DNA of 64,000 nucleotides from Streptomyces lacrimifluminis (GCF_014646095.1 NZ_BMMU01000001.1:124001-188000), one strand, 5' to 3'; positions 1 through 8,701 are shown, numbered from the stretch's first letter. Notes: generated by a model not told the origin, from the sequence alone. Numbers and translations: made by a program.

Positions 1-246
1 CTGGTGCGGGGTGAACGATCGTGAATTTTCGTCCGACGGAAAAAAAGAAGGTCGGAACGGCGCCCGGGAATGTATTTCCCGTCGGGTGATGCGAATCCCG
101 CCGAAGTTGTCTCAGGGCCGTCACCTACCGAATGCCTTGTCCGGCCCGGCGGCGGAAGGCGGCCGTGTTCTCCGGAGGAGGCGGCCTCGGGCGCCTGGAG
201 CGAGTCCTGACGTTTACGTTCGTACACAAAAGGTCGCATTGGCAGG

Positions 247-714
247 TTAGGTCAGGTTCAGTACCCCGACCGTCTGGCCCCCGCTGGTCTCCCCGGTGGG
301 GCTGAAGCCCAGGCCCAGATAGAACGGCTCGGGGCCGGTCGGGCCGGGGTGCCAGGTGACGTAGAGGCCGGTGCCCCCGCGACGGCGGATCTCGGCGGCG
401 ACGGACTCGACGGCGAAGCGGCCGTAGCCCTTGCCCTGTTCGTCGGCCGCGATGTTCAGGCGCCACAGACCGGAGCGCAGGTCGGCGCTGGTGCCGACCC
501 AGGCGATGTCGAAGAAGGCCATGAGGAAACCGACGGGCCGGTCACCGTCGAGGATCAGCCGGGGCCAGGCGGTGCGCGGATGGACGTACGCCTCGGCCAG
601 TGACTTCATGACGGGCGAGACCGCGTGTTCCTGGTCCGGGCGGACCCGTACGGCGACGGCCGCGTCGAAGTTGTCGGAGCTGATCCGCTCCAGCCGGAGC
701 GTGTCGTTCGTCAT
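247..714 (-). CDS. GNAT family N-acetyltransferase
   Basis: A 155-residue protein of the GNAT acetyltransferase fold, which moves an acetyl group from acetyl-CoA to an amine. The substrate cannot be read from the sequence. The acetyl-CoA pyrophosphate-binding loop is visible near residues 92-99 (DEQGKGYGR), preceded by the usual beta-strand pair (VGFLMAFF, then LWRLNIAA). The C-terminal motif FYLGLGFSPTGE is typical of the family. It starts at ATG and has the same orientation as the flavin reductase located 71 bp upstream of it. Length is normal for a stand-alone GNAT. The family is clear; the biological role is unknown. Confidence 0.85.
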   Translation of the reverse strand: MTNDTLRLERISSDNFDAAVAVRVRPDQEHAVSPVMKSLAEAYVHPRTAWPRLILDGDRPVGFLMAFFDIAWVGTSADLRSGLWRLNIAADEQGKGYGRFAVESVAAEIRRRGGTGLYVTWHPGPTGPEPFYLGLGFSPTGETSGGQTVGVLNLT

Positions 715-785
715 AGGGGCAAAGCTAAGGCGCCCGGTAGGGGTGTGACCAGGGAGTTTCCCGTCAGCCCGGCTTCACCCGGTCT

Positions 786-1385
786 TCAGCCCAGCTGCCG
801 GTAGCGGCCCCGGAAGTACGCCAGCGGGCCGCCGTCCGCGCTCGGTGTGGTCGCCGTCAGGACGCGGCCGATCACCAGGGTGTGGTCGCCGGCCGTCACC
901 AGTTGCTCCGTCCGGCACTCCAGGGTCGCCAGGGCGCCGCCCAGCAGGGGGGCGCCGGACGCCTCGCCCCGGACGACCGGGAGGTCCTCGAAGAGGAGGC
1001 GGTCGCTGATGCGGTTCTTCATCGCGAACCGGCCCGCGATGTGCCGCTGGTTCTCGGAGAGGACGGAGACCGCCCACAGGGGCTGCTCGGCCAGCAGGTC
1101 GTCCATCCGGGAGCCCTCGCGCACGCTGACCATGACCAGGGGCGGGTCCAGGGAGACCGACAGGAAGGCGGTCGCCGTCATGCCGACGTCCTCACCGACG
1201 GGCGCGTGCGGGTCGTCCGGGTCGAGCGATGGCTCCTGTGCGGTCACCAGGACCACTCCCGAGGCCAGGCGGGACATCGCGGCGCGGAAGTCGTCGTTGC
1301 TCACTCCACCAGGATGCCCGGCGGGAGAGGGGACGGTGGTGGCGGGTGTGGTGGGCGCGGTGGGTACGGCGGCGTGGGTCGGCAC
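786..1385 (-). CDS. Flavin reductase domain (FMN-binding split barrel) protein
   Basis: This looks like a flavin reductase-like protein that binds FMN in a split-barrel fold and either supplies reduced flavin to a partner monooxygenase or acts as an oxidoreductase. The family core is visible: an AMSRLASGVVLVTA segment, then GMTATAFLSVSLDPPLVMVSV, which forms the flavin site, and the late HTLVIGRV strand. The first roughly 27 residues are rich in Pro, Thr and Ala and are not conserved in such proteins. The true start may be the in-frame GTG at 1304 (VSNDDFRAAM). No partner monooxygenase is adjacent, so the physiological role is unknown. Confidence 0.8.
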   Translation of the reverse strand: MPTHAAVPTAPTTPATTVPSPAGHPGGVSNDDFRAAMSRLASGVVLVTAQEPSLDPDDPHAPVGEDVGMTATAFLSVSLDPPLVMVSVREGSRMDDLLAEQPLWAVSVLSENQRHIAGRFAMKNRISDRLLFEDLPVVRGEASGAPLLGGALATLECRTEQLVTAGDHTLVIGRVLTATTPSADGGPLAYFRGRYRQLG

Positions 1386-1727
1386 ACGGAAAAGTTATTC
1401 GCCGCTCCTGTGCCGCCGCATCGGACCAGCGCCCGAACCCGGACCTAGGACTCCCGACCGACACCCATGCGACACCGATGGCGACACCCAATGATCGGGA
1501 ACGGCCCCGCCGACTTCTCCTCGCCCGTATCCTCGCTCGTAGTATCCACACGGATACAAAGTTTGCGTTCAGTAAACGCACAGGGAGAACTCAGAAACTC
1601 CACTCAATTGCTCATCTTTCGTTGTGACTTGAGTCACAGGTGACCTTTTTTGTTGACCCTGTGTACCGAGTGGGCAGCGCGCTGTGATTCAGTGGCGGGA
1701 AAGGTGAGATAGGCGGAAGGAGGGCGA
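1386..1727. other. Intergenic region upstream of the diguanylate cyclase
   Basis: A 342-bp divergent gap between the flavin reductase and the cdgB-like gene. It is more AT-rich than its surroundings. I see no convincing coding sequence. The part next to the cyclase carries a BldD-like box (listed separately) and imperfect inverted sequence around 1625-1645 (GTGACTTGAGTCAC). The region probably holds the promoters of both flanking genes. Confidence 0.5.
1653..1667 (+). promoter_or_regulatory. Candidate BldD-binding box
   Basis: TTGACCCTGTGTACC fits the published BldD consensus NTNACNC(A/T)GNGTNAN at every defined position except the last A. It lies about 60 bp upstream of the cyclase start. 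In S. coelicolor cdgB is a known direct target of BldD, the c-di-GMP-sensing developmental repressor, so position and sequence agree. That the site works here is an inference. Confidence 0.6.
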
Positions 1728-3458
1728 ATGGAGACCGACCAGGAGCCGTACGTCCGTCTTGCGACCTTGCGGCAACTGCACCAGGTCATGGCGGACATGA
1801 ACACCGCGCGGAGTCTTGCGGACACCCTCCAGACCGTCGCCGACGGCGTCGTCAACGGCCTCGGGTACGAGTTGGCGTGCGTCAACCTCGTCCGCCCCGA
1901 CGGCGATCTCGTCGTCGCCGCCTTCGCCGGGAACTCCGCCGCCGAGGCCCTCATCACCGGCCGGGTCGGCTCGCGCGACTCCTGGGAACGCCGGCTCGCC
2001 ATGGGCGAGGCCTGGGGCGACCTGGTCTTCATACCCCACACCGAGGGCTGGGTCCTCGACGACGACGACGTCCCGCAGTGGTACACCGACGGCCCCGCCC
2101 CGCGCTTCGAGGACGAGTGGCACCCCTCGGACCGGCTCTTCGCGCCGATGTTCACTCCGAGCGTGCCCGGCGGCTCCTGCGGCGAACTGATCGGCGTACT
2201 GTCCGTGGACCGGCCGCGCAACGGTCGCCGACCGGGCGCATGGGGCAAGGAAGCGCTCCAGATGTACGCGTTCCAGGCCGCCATCGCGATCAGCAACGCA
2301 CGTCTACGCGCGAATATGCAGCGGGCACTGGTCAGACTCGAACGCGAGCAGCAGGCGCTGCGGGCCAGCGAGGAAAGCTTCCGGCAGGCCTTCGAGTACG
2401 CCCCCTCCGGCATGGCCATCGCCGAGATGGGCGGCGACCAGCACGGGCGAATACTCCGCACCAACGACGCCCTGTGCCGGCTGCTCGGCCGTCCCGCCTC
2501 CGCGATGCGCCGCTACTCCTTCTCCGACCTCGTGCACCCCGAGGACATAGGCACCCTGCTGCGCACTTCCGCCGAGGGCGGGCGCACCGAACTCCGGCTC
2601 GCCCGCCGGGACGGCTCGTACCTGTGGGTGTCGCTGCGCAACTCCGTCGTCGCGGACGCCACCGACGGCCCGCGCTTCCTGCTCACCCACGTCGAGGACA
2701 TAGAGGAGCGCAAGCGCCGCGAGCTCCAGCTCGCCCACCGCGCCTCCCACGACTCCCTCACCGGTCTGCCCAACTCGGCCGAACTGCGCGCCCGGCTCAG
2801 CTCCCGCCTCTGCGAGCGCCCGCAGACGACGGCGCCCGGTCCGGTCGAGTCGGTCGACGCGGCCTACGGCCACGGCCAGCTGGACCCCTACGGGACGCAC
2901 GACCAGTACACGACGGCGCCGGCGCCGGTGACGGACGGTGGGTTCCAGCCGTACGACGTGAACGGCCACGCTTTCGACTTCCGCGGCGGCCCCGAGGTGT
3001 ACGGCGCGTACGACCACCACGTCCACACCGTCGCTCCCGAGGGTGACCAGGACGACGGGACGAAGGGGCTCGCGGTCCTCTTCTGCGACCTCGACGGCTT
3101 CAAGTCGATCAACGACCGCTTCGGGCACAACGCCGGCGACGCGGTGCTGATCGAGGTGGCGCGGCGGCTCGGCGGGGCTGTGCGCGACGGCGACACGGTG
3201 GCCCGGCTCGGCGGCGACGAGTTCGTGGTCCTCGCCGACGGCCTCGGCCGTGCCGACGCCCAGGACCTCGCCGTACGCCTGCGCAACGAGATCATCCAGC
3301 CCATCCGGGTCGACGGCCGCGCGATGCGGGTCGGCGCGAGTTTCGGCATCGGGTGGGCACACTGCGGGATGACGGCGGACGAAGTCCTGAAGTCGGCCGA
3401 CGAGCGCATGTACATCGAGAAACGATCTCGTCCCAAACAGCATCGCCGCGCGGGATGA
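1728..3458 (+). CDS. cdgB: Diguanylate cyclase with GAF and PAS domains (CdgB-like)
   Basis: This enzyme makes cyclic di-GMP from two GTP and is a cytoplasmic signalling protein of the developmental programme. Domains in order are a GAF domain (about residues 20-190), a short coiled linker (about 195-215), a PAS/PAC domain (about 215-330) and a GGDEF domain (about 335-570). The catalytic signature GGDEF is at 495-499. The product-inhibition I-site (RxxD, R486 to D489) sits five residues before it, as in feedback-inhibited cyclases. There is no EAL domain. The GGDEF domain is interrupted at about 362-446 by a stretch rich in Tyr, His, Gly and Pro. It starts at ATG after GGAAGGAG. It matches the architecture of S. 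coelicolor CdgB, a cyclase under BldD control. Confidence 0.92.
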   Translation: METDQEPYVRLATLRQLHQVMADMNTARSLADTLQTVADGVVNGLGYELACVNLVRPDGDLVVAAFAGNSAAEALITGRVGSRDSWERRLAMGEAWGDLVFIPHTEGWVLDDDDVPQWYTDGPAPRFEDEWHPSDRLFAPMFTPSVPGGSCGELIGVLSVDRPRNGRRPGAWGKEALQMYAFQAAIAISNARLRANMQRALVRLEREQQALRASEESFRQAFEYAPSGMAIAEMGGDQHGRILRTNDALCRLLGRPASAMRRYSFSDLVHPEDIGTLLRTSAEGGRTELRLARRDGSYLWVSLRNSVVADATDGPRFLLTHVEDIEERKRRELQLAHRASHDSLTGLPNSAELRARLSSRLCERPQTTAPGPVESVDAAYGHGQLDPYGTHDQYTTAPAPVTDGGFQPYDVNGHAFDFRGGPEVYGAYDHHVHTVAPEGDQDDGTKGLAVLFCDLDGFKSINDRFGHNAGDAVLIEVARRLGGAVRDGDTVARLGGDEFVVLADGLGRADAQDLAVRLRNEIIQPIRVDGRAMRVGASFGIGWAHCGMTADEVLKSADERMYIEKRSRPKQHRRAG

Positions 3459-3660
3459 TCACCGGATCGGTCGAGAGATCAGTCGAGATCAGTGGCCCTG
3501 TAGCGATCTTGTAGCGGCTCTGTGCCACCGGAGTCACCCGTTTGGGGCAGTGGGAGCGGGTAGGCTCGTTATTCGCATTGCATGCTTCCCAGGACCTCGC
3601 AACACCTTGTGGTCCCACCCCGCAGTAGTCCCACCCCGCACCTGTTGAGGAGACCAAGGG

Positions 3661-4656
3661 ATGACGCCCGGCAACAGCGGCGCGAGCACGCCCGAGGACG
3701 ACGATCCGTTCGGCTACCTGTACGAAGACGGGCGGGCCAACGGAGCCCAGCCGCCGAGCAGCGGCTACGGCTACCCGAACTCGGTCGGCCGGGTGCGGCC
3801 GGTCGGCGAGCGCCAGTACAGCCCGCAGACGGCCCCGGGGCAGGCCCCCGGCCAGGCCCAGCAGCCGGCGTACGGCCAGACCGCCCCGACCGCGCAGTAC
3901 GGCCAGGCGATCCCGCAGCAGCAGGGGGTGTACGGCAGCCCGAACACCCACTACCAGGCACCCGAGGCCTTCGGCGCCGGCCCCGCGGCCCCGCAGCAGC
4001 CCGCGTACGGCGGGGGCGGCGGCAGAGGCGGGCGGGGCTCCGGCCCCAACACCAAGGGACTGCTGATCGGTGCCATCGCGGTGGTCGCCGCGGTCGTCAT
4101 CGGTATCGGCGTGGCCATGATGGGCGGCGATGACGACAAGGGCACGGGCAATGACGCCGGCCCCTCCCCGTCGACCGGGCAGACCGCCGAGGCGTCCCCG
4201 TCACCCACCACCTCGGCGGCCTCGGAGGGCGAGCTCCCGGCCGTCGACGCGAAGGCCCTGCTCCTCGGCGGCGGCGCCGCCACCACGTCGGACGTCGAGG
4301 GCGCCACGGCGGCCGGCGGTGTCTATGTGGGCAACTTCAACAACGTGGGCGCATCGGTCACGTGGAACGTGAACGGCATCGCGAAGAAGGGCGAGTACCG
4401 GCTGTACGTCAACTACGGCGTACCCGGCAAGGACGCCAGCGCCACACTGACGGTCAACGGCACGGCCCAGTCCCGCCCGCTCAACCTGGGCAACTTCGCG
4501 AAGGCCGCCGAGGGCGACTACGCGAAGGGCTGGACGAACACCTGGGCGTCCGTTCAGCTGAACAAGGGCACCAACACGCTCAAGATCTCCTGCGAGCAGG
4601 GGAACCAGTGCGACGTCAACATCGATCAGCTGTATCTGACGCCTGCCAACGGATAG
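3661..4656 (+). CDS. Membrane-anchored protein with CBM35-like C-terminal domain
   Basis: A 331-residue protein with three parts. Residues 1-125 are a disordered Gln/Pro/Gly/Tyr-rich cytoplasmic tail with repeated AYGQ-like and PGQA-like units. One transmembrane helix follows at about 137-157 (LLIGAIAVVAAVVIGIGVAM). After a Ser/Thr/Pro-rich spacer there is a beta-rich extracellular domain at about 195-330 resembling carbohydrate-binding module family 35 (SVTWNVNG, YRLYVNYG, WASVQLNKGTNTLKI, VNIDQLYL). This suggests a surface protein that contacts glycans, possibly the cell wall, with the tail inside. It starts at ATG after a weak GAGGAGACC-type site. The fold assignment is from pattern only; the ligand is unknown. 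Confidence 0.75.
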   Translation: MTPGNSGASTPEDDDPFGYLYEDGRANGAQPPSSGYGYPNSVGRVRPVGERQYSPQTAPGQAPGQAQQPAYGQTAPTAQYGQAIPQQQGVYGSPNTHYQAPEAFGAGPAAPQQPAYGGGGGRGGRGSGPNTKGLLIGAIAVVAAVVIGIGVAMMGGDDDKGTGNDAGPSPSTGQTAEASPSPTTSAASEGELPAVDAKALLLGGGAATTSDVEGATAAGGVYVGNFNNVGASVTWNVNGIAKKGEYRLYVNYGVPGKDASATLTVNGTAQSRPLNLGNFAKAAEGDYAKGWTNTWASVQLNKGTNTLKISCEQGNQCDVNIDQLYLTPANG

Positions 4657-4699
4657 TGACAGAGGCCTGAGAGAGGGCTGGCCTGGCCGACGTCGTCCG

Positions 4700-4994
4700 C
4701 TAGGCAGCCGTCGCCTCACGCGTCACCGTGACCCGCTCCACCAGCCTCTCGTACGCCGCGCGGTCGAACTCGCCCGCCACCGGGCCAGTACGGTCGCCGT
4801 CGACAGGGCCACCGCGCGGGTCAGGCGTTCGGGCCAGGGGAGTTGGTCGACCAGGCCCGACAGCAGGCCGGCGACCACCGAGTCGCCGGCGCCCGTTCGG
4901 TCACCGAAGTGACCCGGTGGGAGGCGTACGGGCGTAACTCCCGTACGCGGTACGTGATGTCGAGCGCGGTGTTCAGCGTCACCGTGAGGATCAC
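4700..4994 (-). pseudogene. Remnant of a PfkB-family sugar kinase (1-phosphofructokinase-like)
   Basis: Reading from a GTG at 4994 gives VILTVTLNTALDITYRV, the classic N-terminus of 1-phosphofructokinase-type PfkB kinases. Within 40 codons, and in another frame, the sequence jumps to the C-terminal signature GAGDSVVAGLLSGLVDQ. A further frame change leads to the tail EFDRAAYERLVERVTVT and a TAG at 4700. Most of the roughly 300-codon gene is therefore deleted and the rest is frameshifted. A good ribosome-binding sequence still precedes the old start just after the nagA stop, so this was the third gene of a nagK-nagA-kinase operon. It cannot make an active kinase. Confidence 0.88.
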
Positions 4995-5020
4995 CCGGCC
5001 GATCCCTCCCCCCGCTCAGC

Positions 5021-6223
5021 TCAAGGCAGTTGGGGCTCCACTACCCAACTCCCCTTGCGCATCACTCCCTTGACCGTGAAGTCCGCGTCCAGCAGGACCA
5101 GGTCCGCGTCCTTGCCCGGTTCCAGGGAGCCCACCCGGTCGTCCATGCCCAGCAGGCGGGCCGGGTTGGCGGAGAGGGCGGCCACCGCGTCCGTCACCGG
5201 GATGCGGTCGACCGTGACCGCCCGCTTGAAGGCGCGGTCCAGGGTGAGGGTGGAGCCCGCGATCGAACCCCCTTCGACCAGCCGCGCCACACCCTCGCTG
5301 ACCTCCACCTCCAGCGGGCCCAGCAGATAGCGGCCGTCGCCGAAGCCGGCCGCGTCCATCGCGTCGGTGATGAACGCCACCCGGTCCGCTCCCGCGTGGT
5401 GGAAGGCGAGCTGGAGGGCGGCGGGGTGCAGGTGCGTGCCGTCGTTGATGAGTTCGACGGTGACCCGCTCGTCTTCGAGGAGGGCGGTGATCGGGCCGGG
5501 GGAGCGGTGGCCGAGGGCGGGCATCGCGTTGAAGAGGTGCGTGGCGACGGTGGCGCCCGCGTCGATGGCCTGCACCGTCTGCTCGTACGTCGCGTCCGTG
5601 TGTCCGATCGCCGCGAGGACGCCGTGTTCGGCGAGCAGCCGTACGGAGTCGAGGCCGCCGGGGAGTTCGGTGGCGAGGGTGACCATCCTGGCCCGGCCGC
5701 GTGCCGCGTCGATCAGCTTGCGCACCTCTGCCGGGTCCGGGTCGCGCAGCAGCGCCTCGGAGTGGGCGCCCTTGCGGCACGGGGAGATGAAGGGGCCCTC
5801 GAAGTGCACGCCGGCGATGTCGCCCTGTTCGGCGAGTTCGGAGAGGAGGCCGGCCTGGGCGGTGAGGGTGTCCATGTCGCCGGTGACGGTGGAGGCGACG
5901 AGGGTGGTGGTGCCGTGGGTCCGGTGGGTGTGGACGCCCTTGAGGATGTCCTCGGCGGTGCCGGAGGTGAAGGAGGCTCCGCCTCCGCCGTGGTTGTGGA
6001 GGTCGACGAATCCTGGGACCAGCCAGTGGTCGCTTACGTCGATCTCGTGGGCGTCGCTGTGGGGGTGCTCGGTGAACTTGGTTCCCTCGACGCCGAGTCG
6101 GGCGCCGTTGCTGATTCCTGTGGGGAGTACTACCTGAGCGCCTTTGAACACCAGGTTGTGTGCGTGCTGCGGGGCGGTGAGGGCTGGTCGCGCAGTTCCC
6201 CGCGCCCCTAGGTGGGTTGCCAT
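5021..6223 (-). CDS. nagA: N-acetylglucosamine-6-phosphate deacetylase
   Basis: It removes the acetyl group from GlcNAc-6-phosphate to give glucosamine-6-phosphate, a central step in chitin and peptidoglycan sugar use. It belongs to the amidohydrolase superfamily. Visible landmarks are the metal-site segment PGFVDLHNHGGGG, then HFEGPFISP, AAIGHTDATYEQ, and VAFITDAMDAAGFGDG with the catalytic Asp. I chose the ATG at 6223 because it overlaps the nagK stop by one base (TGATG), which implies translational coupling; the open frame extends further upstream but only into nagK. The 400-residue length is normal for the family. The upstream nagK promoter region has DasR-type sites. Confidence 0.93.
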   Translation of the reverse strand: MATHLGARGTARPALTAPQHAHNLVFKGAQVVLPTGISNGARLGVEGTKFTEHPHSDAHEIDVSDHWLVPGFVDLHNHGGGGASFTSGTAEDILKGVHTHRTHGTTTLVASTVTGDMDTLTAQAGLLSELAEQGDIAGVHFEGPFISPCRKGAHSEALLRDPDPAEVRKLIDAARGRARMVTLATELPGGLDSVRLLAEHGVLAAIGHTDATYEQTVQAIDAGATVATHLFNAMPALGHRSPGPITALLEDERVTVELINDGTHLHPAALQLAFHHAGADRVAFITDAMDAAGFGDGRYLLGPLEVEVSEGVARLVEGGSIAGSTLTLDRAFKRAVTVDRIPVTDAVAALSANPARLLGMDDRVGSLEPGKDADLVLLDADFTVKGVMRKGSWVVEPQLP

Positions 6224-7164
6224 CAGGGCGTTGCCTCCGTGAGGTCGGTGACGGTCGGGAGATCCCAGGCCAACAGGCCCGCGCCCAGGCAGCCTGCCGT
6301 GTCTCCCAGGGCTGCGGGGACGATGTCCGGGAACTTCTGGAAGGTGATCCGCTGTTGTACGGCGGTGCGCAGCGGGGTGAACAGCGTGTCGCCCGCCTCC
6401 GCCAGGCCGCCGCCGATGATCAGGGTGCGGGGGTCGAGGAGGGTGAGGGCGGTGACCAGGCCGTCGGCGAGGGCGTCGATCGCGTGCTGCCAGACCTGGC
6501 GGGCGCGTGGGTCGCCGGAGTCGACGGCTCTGGCGCAGTCCGCCGCGTCCGCGCCGGGGGTGCCGGAGGTCGCGGCCCAGGCCTCGCTCACCGCCGACGC
6601 CGACGCGTACCGTTCCAGACAGCCGCGCTGGCCGCACGGACACGGGGTCCCGCCGGGCCGTACGACGATGTGGCCGATCTCGCCCGCGAAGCCGTGCGCG
6701 CCCGCCTCCACCCGGCCGTCGACGCCGATCGCGCCCGCGATCCCGGTGCCGAGGGCGACGAAGAAGAAACGGTCGGCTCCCTGGCCGGCCCCGATCCGGC
6801 CCTCCGCGAGCCCGCCCGTCCGGACGTCGTGGCCGAGGGCGACCGGCAGGCCGAGTCGCCGGGTGAGCAGCTCGCGCAGGGGTACGTCACGCCAGCCGAG
6901 GTTCGCCGCGTAGACGGCGAGGCCGCGGTCGGCGTCGACGATGCCGGGGACGGACACTCCGGCGGCGGCGGCGCTCTCGCCGAGGTGGGCGATGCCGTGG
7001 GCACGCAGGTCGGCGGCGAAGCCGAGGATCGCCTCGACGACGGCGTCGGGGCCGTGCTCGCGTCCGGTCGCCCGGCGCGCCTGGTGGAGCGGAGCGCCGT
7101 CCGGCCCGATGAGGGCGGCTTTCATCGTGGTGCCGCCCACATCGAGGGCGATGACATGTCTCAC
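6223..7164 (-). CDS. nagK: ROK-family N-acetylglucosamine kinase
   Basis: This sugar kinase of the ROK family is predicted to phosphorylate GlcNAc to GlcNAc-6-phosphate, the substrate of the co-transcribed nagA. It opens with the ATP-binding DVGGTTMKAALIG motif. It carries the ROK zinc motif CPCGQRGCLERYAS (about residues 180-193) and the family segments ALGTGIAGAI and GEIGHIVV. At 313 residues it has the normal length and lacks an N-terminal HTH, so it is an enzyme and not a NagC-type repressor. The start ATG at 7164 lies 28 bp from a dre-like operator. The operon order is nagK, nagA, then a kinase pseudogene. Substrate is inferred from the neighbour and from the S. coelicolor arrangement. 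Confidence 0.88.
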   Translation of the reverse strand: MRHVIALDVGGTTMKAALIGPDGAPLHQARRATGREHGPDAVVEAILGFAADLRAHGIAHLGESAAAAGVSVPGIVDADRGLAVYAANLGWRDVPLRELLTRRLGLPVALGHDVRTGGLAEGRIGAGQGADRFFFVALGTGIAGAIGVDGRVEAGAHGFAGEIGHIVVRPGGTPCPCGQRGCLERYASASAVSEAWAATSGTPGADAADCARAVDSGDPRARQVWQHAIDALADGLVTALTLLDPRTLIIGGGLAEAGDTLFTPLRTAVQQRITFQKFPDIVPAALGDTAGCLGAGLLAWDLPTVTDLTEATP

Positions 7165-7191
7165 GAGGACAGTGTGACCCGTCGACCCGGA

Positions 7192-7207
7192 AGAGGTCTA
7201 GTCCACT
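7192..7207. promoter_or_regulatory. DasR-responsive element (dre-like), site 1
   Basis: AGAGGTCTAGTCCACT matches the dre consensus AGTGGTCTAGACCACT at 14 of 16 positions. DasR is the GntR repressor of amino-sugar genes in Streptomyces and is released by glucosamine-6-phosphate and GlcNAc-6-phosphate. The site sits between nagK and the divergent sugar-binding lipoprotein, so it could control both. Confidence 0.8.
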
Positions 7208-7209
7208 TA

Positions 7210-7225
7210 CGTGGTGTAGACCTTA
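7210..7225. promoter_or_regulatory. DasR-responsive element (dre-like), site 2
   Basis: CGTGGTGTAGACCTTA matches the dre consensus at 11 of 16 positions and starts 18 bp after site 1, close to two helical turns. It is weaker than site 1 and may be a co-operative second site. Confidence 0.5.
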
Positions 7226-7284
7226 TGGGGTTAAGAAGTTGAACGTACCAATGAACATGTATGTGAACGACCAGTTGGGATTCT

Positions 7285-8550
7285 GTGGTGCAGCGGCGTA
7301 GGACAGGCATGATCGCGGCGGTGTCCGCCCTCGGGATGACGGCGGTACTCGGCGGCTGCGGAGGAGCCGGCTCGGGCGAGGTCACCCTGAAGCTGGTCGC
7401 GGCCGACTACGGCGACTCCGGCGCCAACAGCTCCCAGAAGTACTGGGACAACCTGGTCGCGGAGTACGAGAAGGCCCACCCGGATGTGAGGGTCGACGTC
7501 AGCGTCCACTCCTGGAACGACGTCGACCGCGAGGTCAAGGAGATGGTCGCCGCCGGTGACGCCCCCGACCTGGCGCAGATCGGCGCGTATGCCGACTACG
7601 CGGCCAAGGGTGAGCTGTACCAGGCCGACGAACTCCTCTCCATCCCGACGCAGGCCGACTTCGTCGCCCAGCTGGCCGACGCCGGGGAGGTCAGCCGCAC
7701 CCAGTACGGCATGCCCTTCGCCGCCTCCACCCGTCTCCTCTTCTTCAACAAGAAGCTCTTCGCCGAGGCCGGTCTCACCCCGCCCACCACCTGGAGCGAG
7801 CTGGCCTCAGACGCCGCCGCGCTGAAGGAGGAGGGCGTGAAGTACCCGTACGCCCTCCCGCTGGGGCCCGAGGAGGCGCAGGCCGAGACCATGCAGTGGC
7901 TGCTCAGCGGCGGCGACGGCTACACCAGCGAGGTCGGCACCTACGGCATCGACTCGCCGCAGAACATCAGGACGTTCACCTGGCTCAAGGACGAACTCGT
8001 CGACAAGGGCCTCACCGGGCCCGTCGCGCCCGGCAAGCTCGACCGGGCCGCCGCCTTCGCCGCCTTCGCGCGCGGTGAGGTCGGTATGCTCAACGGCCAT
8101 CCCTCGCTGATGAAGATCGCGGCGGCCAGGGGAGTGGACTTCGGGATGGTGCCGATGCCGGGCAAGGAGAGCTCGACGCGGTCCGCGATGGGTGTCGCCG
8201 ACTGGATGATGGCCTTCAAGAAGAACGGCCACCGGAGGGAGGTCGGCGACTTCCTCGACTTCGTCTACGACGAGAAGAACGTGCTCGCCTTCTCACGCGA
8301 GTACGACCTCCTGCCGGTCACCGCCTCCGCCTCGAAGACGATGTCCACCGCCGCCCGCGACAAGGACCTCGCCCCCTTCCTTGAGGAGCTCCCGACCGCC
8401 CAGCTCTACCCGGTCGGCAAGACGTCCTGGGCGCAGGTCAGCGCGGACATCAAGCAGCGGATCGGTACGGCGTTCGCGGCCGACGGCGACCCGGCGACGG
8501 TCCTCACCGAGCTGCAGAAGCAGGCCAACTCGGAGGAGAGCGCGGAGTAG
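7285..8550 (+). CDS. ABC transporter sugar-binding lipoprotein (paralogue 1)
   Basis: A 421-residue extracellular solute-binding protein of family 1, the receptor of a carbohydrate ABC importer. It has a lipoprotein signal peptide with the lipobox LGGC (Cys about residue 29), so it is anchored to the outer face of the membrane. The family segments APDLAQIGAYADYAAKGELY, YGMPFAASTRLLFFNKKLF and MQWLLSGGDGYTS are clear. It starts at GTG; two GTGs occur in a row at 7285 and 7288. It is divergent from nagK across a gap with two dre-like sites, which points to an amino sugar or chito-oligosaccharide as ligand. No permease or ATPase genes follow; a second paralogue does. Confidence 0.88.
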   Translation: MVQRRRTGMIAAVSALGMTAVLGGCGGAGSGEVTLKLVAADYGDSGANSSQKYWDNLVAEYEKAHPDVRVDVSVHSWNDVDREVKEMVAAGDAPDLAQIGAYADYAAKGELYQADELLSIPTQADFVAQLADAGEVSRTQYGMPFAASTRLLFFNKKLFAEAGLTPPTTWSELASDAAALKEEGVKYPYALPLGPEEAQAETMQWLLSGGDGYTSEVGTYGIDSPQNIRTFTWLKDELVDKGLTGPVAPGKLDRAAAFAAFARGEVGMLNGHPSLMKIAAARGVDFGMVPMPGKESSTRSAMGVADWMMAFKKNGHRREVGDFLDFVYDEKNVLAFSREYDLLPVTASASKTMSTAARDKDLAPFLEELPTAQLYPVGKTSWAQVSADIKQRIGTAFAADGDPATVLTELQKQANSEESAE

Positions 8551-8701
8551 GCCACCAGGCCATGGCCATGGCTATGTGCGTGGGCCCGGAAATGTTGCAC
8601 GGCCGAAACGCCCGGGGCATTGGACCGGGTCCCCCGATGCGGGAGGCTCTACGCGCGTCCACAGAGCGTGGCGCGCGTGCCTCCCAGGGGAGCGGTCTGC
8701 C

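Noticed and set aside
11..250. A 79-codon frame at the left edge of the window
   Set aside because: Composition is Arg/Gly-rich without hydrophobic core or family similarity and there is no ribosome-binding site; I treat the first 246 bp as intergenic with nothing identifiable.
6217..7242. A 341-codon plus-strand frame opposite nagK
   Set aside because: It is the complement of nagK, with Gly/Arg/Val-rich composition and no family features; the ROK kinase on the minus strand is unmistakable.
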